Assembly: GCA_951799445.1 (NCBI GenBank)
Contig: OX637287.1
Location: 682,001-746,000, forward strand
Length of the DNA: 64,000 nt
Source: Pseudisothecium myosuroides
Taxonomy: Eukaryota > Streptophyta > Bryopsida > Hypnales > Lembophyllaceae
Reading direction: 5' to 3'
The notes beneath the pieces were generated by a model that was given only the letters and a program-made list of their open reading frames with translations, was not told the DNA's origin and ran no database searches. A program made the position numbers and the translations under genes. This document shows positions 12,459 to 22,470 of the stretch, in pieces; the stretch's first letter is position 1; each line of letters starts with the position of its first letter.

Positions 12459-13430
12459 CCCCTAAAGGACCAAACACCATTTTTTGGCAACATAGCAATT
12501 TTGGGCAGCTCACTACAAATGAAATTTTTTATTTTTTTCTTTGAAATCCTTACAACAAGATGTGCCCAAGGAGTAGCTTCAAGGCGCAAAAAATTCCATA
12601 ATTTTTTTTGGTACTTTATTTGACACTATTTTCATAACTTTTGACTACATGGTTAAAAAGTTATAATTGCATGATATATAATTTTCCACGTTCGGTGGGC
12701 AGCCCGAGCAGCTCAAAAAAATTCTTTAAAAATCACTTTTTTTTAAAATGAAAATTTGAAATTGTTTTTTCAAATTTCTATATACGTGGAAAGCTTTGAA
12801 TCATTCCATTTTGATTAATGAAATGAAAGTTATCAGAAGTTTTAGTTTGAGGGTAGTTATAGAATTTATACTCTAAAATAAACTTTGAAGTCCTTTATTT
12901 AACTCAATTTTCATTATTTTTGAAAAAAAATAAAAACATTGCATGCAAATTGTTTATTATAACATTACAACCGTTTGAATTGGCATTTTTCAATTCCAAA
13001 ACTAAATTCTTGACAATTTAGTATTTTGAATCATTCTCTACTTCTTTCTACCTATTATTTTTTCCTATATGTTGTACAATTCCAAATGATCTGAAATTTT
13101 TCAGCATGTAGCCAACTTGCCTTGAAAAATGAATCCAAAGAGTAACCACCATTTTGGACATTTTTTCATACAAATGTGAACTTGTGAATGGTAGCTGCCT
13201 GGGTTTTTTTGCAAGGACAAAAAAAGAATTTTTGCCAATTCAAACGTTAATATCTTGCAATCCACAAGGTGGAAATTTTTGAATTTTTTTTACATCTTTT
13301 TAAACCAGTGTAATACAAGATTTTATAGTTGTATGTGTTAAAAATGTTTTTTTGTAAAATTTGGTACTTATATTGGAAATGGCAATTTTGGAGCGTTTTT
13401 GGTGAAAACATAGTCAAAAATCTTTAGGAA
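12459..13430 (-). mobile_element. Non-autonomous TTAA-type element, family R2, copy 3, with empty site
   Basis: Starts CCCCTAAAGGACC after TTAT (12455-12458) and ends TCTTTAGGAA before TTAA (13431-13434). The paralogous block has an uninterrupted ATCTTAAGGTTG with a single TTAA at 44,842-44,845, flanked by the same sequence on both sides. The insertion therefore duplicated TTAA, as piggyBac-superfamily elements do. 972 bp, non-coding. Confidence 0.82.
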
Positions 13431-13564
13431 TTAAGGTTGTATTCAAATTAAGTTTAGAGCCTAATTCTATTGCCTACACTTCTAGGTGAATAGTGATTTT
13501 GGATAGAATTAAAAATAATCAACATAAGAATAAGTTCATGTATTTATTTCATTTGTAGTAACCA

Positions 13565-13860
13565 GTCAGGGTTTTTTTGGCGATTTGGTGCAGAATTGCA
13601 CCAAATTTTATGGCCTAGCACCACGCCTATAGAAAAAAATGGTACTAAAAAGGTGGAAAATAGCCTGAAAACTTCAAATTAAAAAAAATCATAGATGAAA
13701 TCGCCAAATTCTGGATGAAAACTGAATTATGGATATGTGATATGTGCTAATATGATCTTTTCTATCCAATATGTGGATGAATGTTGAAATTTAGAGCACC
13801 ACTATAACATCCAATATCGCTACTATGGCACTTCATGAAAAATGAAGAAAAAAACCCTAG
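13565..13860. mobile_element. 296-bp MITE with 9-bp target duplication
   Basis: The insert begins GTCAGGGTTTTTTT and ends AAAAAAACCCTAG, giving imperfect inverted termini around GGGTTTTTTT. Flanks are TAGTAACCA (13556-13564) and TGGTAACTA (13861-13869). The paralogous block reads TGATAACTA once at 44,970-44,978 with no insert. A 9-bp duplication suggests a MULE-type MITE; hAT-like is the alternative if the true boundary is a base or two different. Confidence 0.65.
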
Positions 13861-13955
13861 TGGTAACTACCATGTTGCCATCTTTCCTTTGTTTCACCAC
13901 CAGCTCTATGTTCTTTGGTCCATTCCAATTCTCCTATGTTTTGCACACCACTTAA

Positions 13956-14827
13956 CCCTTAAGTTCTTTGACTATGATTTCCCCCCAAAGGCTCAGAAAC
14001 TGCCATTTCTAGTATTTTTGAAAAAAAACTTTTTTTGATACATATACCCATAGGATCTTGTAGTATGCTAACTTGAGAGCATGTGGTAAGAATTTCAGAA
14101 ATTTCCACCTCGTGGATTGCAAGATATATGCATTCAAATTTACTAAAATCATTTTTTGGTCTTGCGAAGAACAAGGCAGCTGCATTTCACAAGCTCACTT
14201 TTCTATGAAAAAATGTCCAAAATGGTGGTGCTTCTTTGGTTTCTTTTTCCTAGACAAGTTGGCTACATGTTTAAAAAATTTCAAATCATTTGGAATCGTA
14301 AAACATATAGGAAAAAAATAGTAAGTAGAAAGAAGTAGAGAATGATTCAAAATACTAAATTGTTAAGAATTTAATTATGGAAAATGCCAATTCCAATGGT
14401 TGTAATGTTGTAATAAACAATCTACATCCTCCAATTTTAATTTTTTCAAAAAATATTGAAAATTGAGTTAAATAAACGACTTCAAGTTTATTTTAGAGTA
14501 AAGAATCCATAACTGCTTGCAAACTAAAACTTCTCATAACTTTTGACTCACTAATCAAAATGGAATGATTCAAAGCTATCCACATATATATAAATCTTGA
14601 TAACCAATTTCAAATTTTTGTTTATCTGCCCGGATTGCCCGAGTTGAGAAACAAACAACATATTATGCAATAACTTTTCCAAATGTCATGAAATTTAGTG
14701 CAAATGAAAGATATTCCTTGTCCCTACCTTTCATTAAAATTTTAGCCTAAAATGTGCAAATTTTTAGTCACAAGTACCTACCCAAAATTGCTATGTTGCT
14801 AAAAATAGCAAATTGGCCCTTTAGGAT
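13956..14827 (+). mobile_element. Non-autonomous TTAA-type element, family R2, copy 4, with empty site
   Basis: TTAA at 13952-13955 and again at 14828-14831 bracket the element (start CCCTTAAGTTC, end CCCTTTAGGAT). The paralogous block reads TTGCTTAATTGGTAATTTTTAC around 45,060-45,082 with a single TTAA at 45,063-45,066, an exact empty site. Internal blocks match R2 copy 1 in the same orientation. Non-coding. Confidence 0.82.
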
Positions 14828-15635
14828 TTAATTGGTAATTTTACAAAGAAATATATAGACAGAAAAGTATGCAAATATCTATTTACAAAGTTTGGTCTTA
14901 CAATAATTTACAATGAATTCTTTGTATATCATGCTTTTGTTACTCAATGGAGGGGGCAAAGCATGACAGATGTTTGTATTTTTGTTTCCTACATATCTGT
15001 ACAATCAATTTTTAAAACTTCATCACCAATGTTTTTCAACCAATTATCATGTAAAACCATGAATATTAAATGAATCAATTCACCAAAAATGGAGTTTTGT
15101 TTTTTTGGAACTGGAATTTGGTATGCTTGATTGGAATTGCGTAAGAATTGAATGTTAATTATGCTAAGACAAGAAACCACCAATTGTATTCCATATTAGA
15201 ATGAATCGTAAAGGTTGTCCCAATTGTAACACAATGATATCAGAGGAAGGTGTAACTAAGAATAGTGCAAAAGAAACAAGGCAACAAACTCCATTAGACC
15301 CCAATTTTGGTGCACCAATTGGAGTTTTGCCATGTATGTCTCTCAAACTCCAGCTCCTGATCCTACATTGCACACACTTTACTATTAACTCTATTATGCA
15401 AAATTCTTTGAATGGCACAATAAGCAGTTTGTAAGACTATTGTACCCCACTGCTCATTGTGAAATAAAGGAACCTGTTCACTCTTGCAAATTGAATCTAA
15501 CAAGAATGTCCACCAAATTCTTTCCATAGAAATATCTGACTGTCTCTTTCTGAGGCTGGTGTGAATCAAGAGTCCACATGAGCACTAAGATTTCAGTTAG
15601 TCCAAGATCCCACACCAAAGTCCACAGGAAGCTCC

Positions 15636-15735
15636 TTCCAACATTAGGTGATGAACTTGTTGCATCACTGTCTGTGAAATTAAGTTCCTTAGTTCCAACA
15701 TTAGGTGATGAACTTGCTGCATCACTGTGAAATTT
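15636..15735. repeat. Two-copy tandem repeat, period 57 bp
   Basis: TTCCAACATTAGGTGATGAA and the following bases recur at 15,636 and 15,693 with few differences. It lies in less AT-rich, non-repeat-like DNA (15.4-16.4 kb) in which I see no intact gene. Confidence 0.75.
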
Positions 15736-16129
15736 GCTTCTAGTAAGTGGCTGCTACTGGTAGCTCCTTGCTGTGGCCAGCATCTGAAAACCGCATAAGT
15801 TACGCTCGATTCAATCTGTGGCCATCGTGTCAATCGATTGCCATGCTTGGAGCCACCCTCTCACGCTGATCAATAGCTCATTATGGTAACTTATTGCAAG
15901 TACTGTATACTGATGGACTGGGCTGTCTGTCTCCTCAAGCCCATTCAAGAGAAATTCATTTCATAATAAGGCTACTACACTATATCTCCATTGATGCAGT
16001 CTGTGGATGTGCTCAACATTTCCATACCTGATACAAGAATGTTATCCTTGTGAGATCTTATTGAAATTCATCACTCTCTGCAGCTACGAGAACATGAGAT
16101 TATGCACATCAGTCAGGCAATTGAAGTTC

Positions 16130-16225
16130 ATTATGGTGGATTGGACCTGAAGTGAGTGCAGATCCAGAACTTAAGCTCTATGATATATGGAGTTATGGAC
16201 AGATGTTGAAACTGTGTAAGTTGTG
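16130..16225 (+). pseudogene. Possible protein-kinase fragment (subdomains VIII-IX)
   Basis: One frame reads LWWIGPEVSADPELKLYDIW followed by SYGQMLK. This resembles the kinase activation-segment APE motif followed by the subdomain IX D.WSYG motif. It is preceded by a stop in the same frame, and the remaining kinase domain was not found. Short fragments like this can arise by chance, so this is tentative. Confidence 0.3.
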
Positions 16226-16229
16226 GCTT

Positions 16230-18094
16230 GTTCCATACAGCCAGCATTCTTAAGGGGAAAAAAATACTGACTGTCATGGGGCAGCCTCCAAGGCAGTTGA
16301 AGAGAAGGGGAGTGAGGCCTGGATTGAGCCTTGAATTTTAATAAGTTAAATTATCCTACCAGTCCTCACAGAACTTATGTTAGTACTAGTATACACACTG
16401 GGTAAGCTTAAGGTTAAATAGTTTGTGACAACTTGAGGTATGCACACCCAAAACCAACATACTAACTATGTGTGTGGATGCACGAGTTCAATTGTATGTC
16501 ATTGACTCTCTCATAATGAATGATTGATTTTGCATTCAATTGACCCCGGGCTCAAATTTAGGGAGAATTCCTCCACCAAGCTTGATAAATAGATTGATAT
16601 CTCAGTGTCAAGCAGTCACTCTAGGTAGTCAATGAAACACCTTTCCATGCCGACACCTTTCCCAAATGTACGGATTGTTTCATTTAACCCCTAACTGCCT
16701 CATCACCCATATATGGTCGATCCAATATTTCACCTTGTTTGTGGGTGCATAGATAAATTCATTTGATTGTTTTGAAAATTTTTAAGGGTAGTGTTGAAGG
16801 TTAACTATTGTAAGCTTTTATTTTTCACAAAAAGGTAAATATTTGATTTTTGAGAGGTCCTCGAAGGCATACATGTACCAAATTTTACTTTAAAAAATTT
16901 GTACTTATGCATTTGCTTTGAAAGGTCCCAATGGATAGAGTAAAGTGTTTTCATGACTTTCATTTTTGAAAATACAAACATGCAAGTGATGATTTGGAGT
17001 TATTTGCGATTTCTACTTATAAAAAAATTGCATTTCAACAATCGCAAGGTGGATTGTGTAATGAGTTTGATAGCTCTTCATTTGAACTTAAGGTTTTTGA
17101 AAGTGCATTATAGTGTGCTAACACAATTTTTAGATGTTCATGTCACCTCCAATTCCAAAAACTCTTATATGCAAATTTCTCAAACATTGTGGGAAGGGGC
17201 AATATACTAAAAATAGGATACATATATTTCTCTCGTTATAATCTCACAAGTCCCATGCAATTTCACACTCAAAACTAGATTGCACACTAATAAGCAAGTT
17301 CTTTAAATACCTATACAACTAGGTTTTAAAAAAAAACAATTTACTTCATTGGAAATAACCGAGGAGATAACTATAAGCCCATGCTCTTTTTTTAATAGGA
17401 AAAATACACTTGGAAAGGCTTGGGCACTTGGGAGTTAAGTTAAGGAGACCCATTGTGAATTGCAACCCAATTCCAAGTTCTATTTGTAGATCCAATTCAG
17501 TTCTATTGCATTCTAATGTAGTTTTCTATTGGATTCAATGTATAGATGGGGATGAAAGGATTGGAATTGGTGTGGAAAGTCACCATTTAATAAAAATGAA
17601 TACAACCTTATGACCTTTCCAAATTGCAAAAGGTTCTGATTCATTGTTTCACTATGCAAAAGGGTGCTTTTGTGATTTGCATTGGAACCATATTAGTACA
17701 CTAAAAGAGCCACATTAGCATCTAAAAGGACAAGAATAGTCCCCCTCTTAGGATTCACTATGGTAAGCTATATAATTTTTATTTAACCACCTATAATAGA
17801 TTTTGTGTTTTCAAAAATGAATTGACCAAATTACCTACAAAATATTCTAGGATTTGTTGTTTTCTTGTAGAAAAATAATTGTAAATCCAATAATTGTAAC
17901 TATACTCACTGACCAAATGGCTTACAAGATGCTTCCTACTACAATTTTCTCTAATGATACACTTTGTAATTATAGATTCTCTATACATATCCTTAGAACC
18001 GAATTATCAAAACATGTATTTATGTGATAGGACAATTTTTACATGTCAAGTTGTGAATAATTTTGAAAGTGTGTTTAAAAGTAAGTTTTTGGGA
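16230..18094. other. Gene-free AT-rich DNA
   Basis: No gene, RNA gene or bounded element was recognised in this stretch. Short open frames lack codon-like composition and recognisable motifs. Confidence 0.5.
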
Positions 18095-18795
18095 ACATTG
18101 TCTTGGAATTTCAGATGACTTTGACCACCATTTGTGGAATTTTTTTGCATGACAAACTTTGAATTTAGAATTTTTTATGTTGAATAATTGAGTTGAAAAT
18201 CTGAGAAAAAAATTTCAATGAAAATAAAATTTATTTTCATTCTTTAAAAAATTGTAAAGTAGAAGTAGGTCCAAGATTAAAAGAAAAACTAAATCGTTAA
18301 TAGCTCTAAGATGGGATTGAAACACAATAATCCCAAGGGTGAGATTGTTCTTAAAAGAAAAATTAACCTTTTCAAGCAATTTTTTTTGAAAAATTGTGAA
18401 AATTGCATTCAGAAATGAGTCCTATAAGTTATTTTTTCAAGAAGATGCTCAAATTGCCCAAAAAACAAGGTTGCTCATAACTTTCACATCACTAATCCAA
18501 ATGGAATGAATCAAAACTACACAAATAGACAAAAATATGATTTATAAGAAAAAAATTAAAAAATTAATTTGAATTTTTTGTAGATTTTTTTTCTGCCCAC
18601 CAAGTGAAATTTTGGTGTTTTTGTGGTATAACTTTTGCTCCCGGGCACCGATTGAAATAAAAATTATATTCCCAATAAGCTAATTAGTTTTCCTATCTTA
18701 TGAGAAAGTTTCAAAAAGTTTTACAACAAATTGAGGTTATAGGAACCTGCCCGAAATCCAAATTGTCCCCCAAGGGGACAATGGGCCTTTAGGGG
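18095..18795 (+). mobile_element. TTAA-type element, family 'R1', copy truncated at its left end
   Basis: Matches 29,691-30,600 (same orientation) and 46,131-47,029 (inverted), but only from the TTTCAGATGACTTTG block onward. The right end is CCTTTAGGGG followed by TTAA at 18,796-18,799. The left terminus is missing. Non-coding. Confidence 0.6.
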
Positions 18796-19401
18796 TTAAT
18801 CCACAAGTTTTTACCACTCCAACCCTAAAAGATTTATCACAAAGGATTTATAGATTTGAAGATTGTGATGCTATATAAGATATTAAATAAATCCCTCAAC
18901 TGATTTTACTTTGATCTTTTGAATGATGTTGTCCCTCAAATTGCAAAATCAAATTAAATTGACAATATCACCTCAAGGTTTAAAGATAAAATTTGGCCAT
19001 TGACATAAGCAGCACAATTAAAGGTTACTTCAATGACATTGGAAGATATAAAAAGACTCCTAAATACTCACCTATATATTTTTTATTCTTTATAGATAAA
19101 AAATTGTCCTTGATTGGACAAAAGGAATATCATTTGTGATTAAAGCTAGTATTTCAAATGATGTCAATATATTATCAATGGCAGTTCAATAACAAATGAA
19201 AAATTATAAAAAGAACTATAGGAATAAGAAATGATAAGAATAAGATAGTTTTTTCAAATGAAATTTTCATCCATCTTCCATAGAATTTTCTAACTATAGT
19301 CATTCTTCCATAAATGTTACCTCTATAAATGTTAATATCTCATATGTGTTATGGAGATTTGCGCTTCTTATAAAATATACATTGTCAAATGTTAAGTGTT
19401 A

Positions 19402-19417
19402 CTCCCTCCGTTTGGAA
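19402..19417 (+). mobile_element. Isolated Stowaway-like terminus
   Basis: CTCCCTCCGTTTGG follows a TA (19,400-19,401), the typical end of a Stowaway/mariner MITE. I could not find the partner terminus within the next 2.5 kb, so the element is probably broken. Confidence 0.45.
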
Positions 19418-20089
19418 ATACTCAAACCATTTCACAAACTTTGCAAAACTTAAGCACAGTTTACAAAAATCTCAAAAATCTTAGTTGGTTTGAACTTAGT
19501 TGTGTATAGGATTTTTGATAGTTTCAATTGGTGTAATTGCTAGTTTAGGGTGGCTATTAGTTGCAGAGATACGGTAGTTCAAAATTGCATGTGCAGAGCC
19601 AAATTTTTGATCGCCACCGAAGTGAGCGTTACGACTTTCGATGAAGACAACAATTGTAGTGCAGGTCGTCCTACTTGAGAGCTCTCAAATGACCAACGAT
19701 AGTTGATAAATGATCATTTGATGAAGTATAGCGACAATGGGAAATTAAAGTGGGGCGCCATGAGGCAGGCGAGGTCAAAATCTGGCAATGAGTTCTAAAA
19801 GGATCTTCTAACTCACATGCGGACGTTTCAAGTTGGAAGAGAGGTCGTATAGGATGGAAGCGGAAGGACATTGATATCACCAATTGCATCACTACATAGA
19901 GGCATCCCTTCATCCCTTCACAATTGAAAGCACAAGTTGATATTACTGTTCAAAGGAGGATTACTCCTTTCAAAGATGACATACCTAAAGAGTCATGAAT
20001 GAATTGGTTCAAGTTAGAATAAACACTCTTAATATACGTTGAGGGCATTCCAAGGATTTGAAATAGGATGAGCTGAAGGATTATGTCCA

Positions 20090-20484
20090 GAAAATTAGAA
20101 GAGTTTTATGATAACTTAGCATCACTTTATGAAGAACATAACTACAAGATACATCAAGACAATATGGAATATAGACGAAAGTGGAGCACAAGCTGGAAGA
20201 GATGGTGTGAAAGTTATTGCTAAAAGGGGAATACGAAGCATTCACTCACTCATTCCAAACAAAAGATAATCAATTACAATACTGACACATATCAATGTAG
20301 CTGGAAAAACAATCCCTAACTTCTACATTTTTAGGTGAATACAAAAGACAAAAGATTTTATTGCATTATGTGAGAAAGATGCCATATTGTCTTTGCAAAT
20401 CAAATGCTTGTATGACATCTTATCTTTTCTCCAGATGTATTGGCCATTTCATACTGAACATGCAAAAAAATAAATGGATGTCTT
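20090..20484 (+). pseudogene. pogo/Tigger-type (DDE_1) transposase relic
   Basis: An early frame reads EEFYDNLASLYEEHNYKIH, typical of the helix just before the catalytic core. A frame change then gives IWNIDESGAQAG with VKVIAKRG, the first-aspartate block of DDE_1 transposases. After a stop it continues ITILTHINVAGKTIPNFYIF, then DFIALCEKDAILSLQ and ILSFLQMYWPFH. These match the order expected for the family (D-block, vna-G-iP-fyif, ce-A, W..F). At least one frameshift and several in-frame stops make it non-functional. The second and third catalytic acids are not visible. Element ends were not identified. Confidence 0.62.
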
Positions 20485-20649
20485 TAACAAACTAAAACTT
20501 AATGATTGTTGATGGTCACAATTCTCATGTAACACTAAAGGTATACGAAAAAGCAAAGAGACTAAATTAGGCTTGTTGTCCTTACCTTCTCATACTTTCA
20601 TACCTTGTAATCTTTGGATGTGACCGTTTTTAAGCCTTACAAAACAGTC

Positions 20650-21880
20650 TTTCCAACCTACAAAGATGTTTAACCCCTAAATGATGGACCCATGACCACT
20701 GATTCCAAGCCTCAGTGTCCATCACTCAATTTGTTGCCAATTTGCAATTAGATATGTTTGAAAAAATTTGTATTTATTTTTCAGAGATGAAACTACATGT
20801 CTTCTTTACTTCACAATTAATTTAGATTTTTTTGTGAAAAATTGATTTTTTTGAGAATTTTTGAAGAAAAAGTGAAGAAAAATCACATCAAATAGAAAAT
20901 CATTTCAAAAAATCTGAAAATTTCACCACGTGTGTATATTACAATGACAAACATTATGGTGTAAGCTCAATTTCCGTGTCATTCTATAATTAGAAAATAA
21001 TAGACATTGAAAATACATTCAAAGTTCAAACTGCAATAAAATATTCAATATTAGGAATTTTTCCAAAATTCAAATTGGAATAGAAACTAGAGTAGATGAC
21101 CTTCATTTTGTTAGTTGGGCTCAACTTCAAAAAATATCATTTTTGTGGAGAAATTTCAGATTTAGAGTAAGGAGCTACAATTTTCCAAAATATACTAAAA
21201 TAGCATATTTTGTGATCCTTTTTTTTACTAACTTCTCATTTACATAAAGAGAAACACTAACAAGAATACAAAATCAATTGGGTACTCTTAATAACCCAAC
21301 ATGAAAGGTCAACAACAAAAATATGGATGAAAAAATGTTTTCAAACTCTTCTTGCTTCACTGGAATGTCATCCAAACGCCACGGAATGGCGCTGGCGTCG
21401 CTTCTGGGTTAAACAATGGAACATAAAGGATAAGTGGTTAGAAAAGAGGATCTAACTCAATGGTCATCATTAGCATTTAAGAGAGCTTATACCCTCGAGA
21501 ACATTAGGTTTTGATTTAGAGCTACAAGAATATGGCCTTTAGATTCAACAAAAATGGATGCAAAAATAAAAGAAAGTGAGATTTTCATTCAACAAACAAA
21601 GGAAGTAACAATTCAAGAGATTCTAGAGGAGGATATACCTTCAACTCAAGAAAGAATGGCGCACTATTATATTGAAATAGAATGGCGCACTATGTTCGTT
21701 TTGTTACGTTGAGATCTTCCGGAGTGTGCGTCCTCCAGTCGTGTGCTTGGTACCGTTGGAAAGCCCATGGCAAGGAGGAGTGCACGGGCTTTGTTTCGTG
21801 GCATTTGGACTTGTGCTGTGAAAGTTATGGATCTTTGAGTTATTTTTGGATCTCAAAAATGATTAAATTACACTAAATTA
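20650..21880. repeat. Partial third copy of the 10-15 kb / 39-45 kb repeat block
   Basis: Sequence around 20,790-21,110 and 21,360-21,430 (for example ATGTCATCCAAACGCCACG-like) parallels 10,290-10,660 and 11,150-11,215. The 21,690-21,880 stretch carries the GGAAAGC.CA..G..GGAGTG motif and the following GTGAAAGTTATGGAT motif, shared with the 38.7-39.9 kb array. No functional gene is visible. Confidence 0.5.
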
Positions 21881-22258
21881 TGTATCTTTTCAACCGTGTG
21901 TCTTCTCCAACAACTATCTAATTTAAATCAATCACTCTGCCTATAATTATTTCAACGATAACAACTTAGGATTGGACCTACGTTGGGAAAGTTATGAATT
22001 TTTGAGTTATTTTTGGTTTTAAAAATGACTTTTACTTTTGTTTTGGCTGTGGCGATGGCACACTAGTTAGTATATTCAATTGATATATTGATAAAGACAA
22101 ACATGAACGAAATAAAGTTAAAGAAACAAACGCTGCCCAAGTTTACTTCTGTTTTTACCTTTCCCGGCAGGGAGGAGGAAACCCCGGCCCGGCCCGTCAA
22201 GCTATTCGGAGTATAACGGGCTGTCCACAGCGCCCCGCCACCTGGCCAGGCGGATGGC

Positions 22259-22279
22259 GGGTGGCGGGTGGCGGGTGGG
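22259..22279 (+). promoter_or_regulatory. G-quadruplex-capable repeat upstream of CCT3
   Basis: Four GGG runs with loops of 4, 4 and 1 nt (GGGTGGCGGGTGGCGGGTGGG, less the last base written as part of the same run) lie about 190 bp upstream of the CCT3 start codon in a GC-rich island (22.15-22.5 kb). The pattern meets the usual G3N1-7 definition. A function in expression is inference. Confidence 0.5.
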
Positions 22280-22332
22280 AAAACCGGCATGTGCGTCGGG
22301 TAACTTATTATTTTGCCCAAGCTCTCCATTGC

Positions 22333-22340
22333 AACCCTAA
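22333..22340 (+). promoter_or_regulatory. Telo-box (AACCCTAA) in the CCT3 promoter/leader
   Basis: AACCCTAA lies about 130 bp upstream of the CCT3 ATG. Telo-boxes near transcription starts are common in plant housekeeping genes. No TATA box is evident in the preceding 100 bp, which fits a housekeeping promoter. Confidence 0.45.
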
Positions 22341-22470
22341 CCTAGTTTGCAGCTCCCCTCTCAACATCGCTGCTGTTGCTGCTGCATTTCTGTCGCTGCA
22401 TTTCTGCTGCCGATCAATCGCCTTCTCTCACTCTTACCGCAGTCACAACCTCCTGATCTCCTTCGCCACC

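Larger units (their letters stand above)
10080..15370. repeat. Large dispersed repeat block, copy 1 (paralogue at 39.8-45.4 kb)
   Basis: Stretch after stretch matches 39,780-45,420 in the same order and orientation, for example around 10,270-10,780 and 39,940-40,430, 11,690-12,450 and 44,040-44,840, 13,435-13,545 and 44,844-44,960, and 15,190-15,370 and 45,230-45,400. Differences are mostly insertions: copy 1 carries three transposons absent from copy 2, and copy 2 carries about 0.8 kb (40.45-41.27 kb) and about 2 kb (41.9-43.9 kb) absent here. No coding sequence is recognisable. It is either an old segmental duplication or two copies of a large decayed element. Confidence 0.75.
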
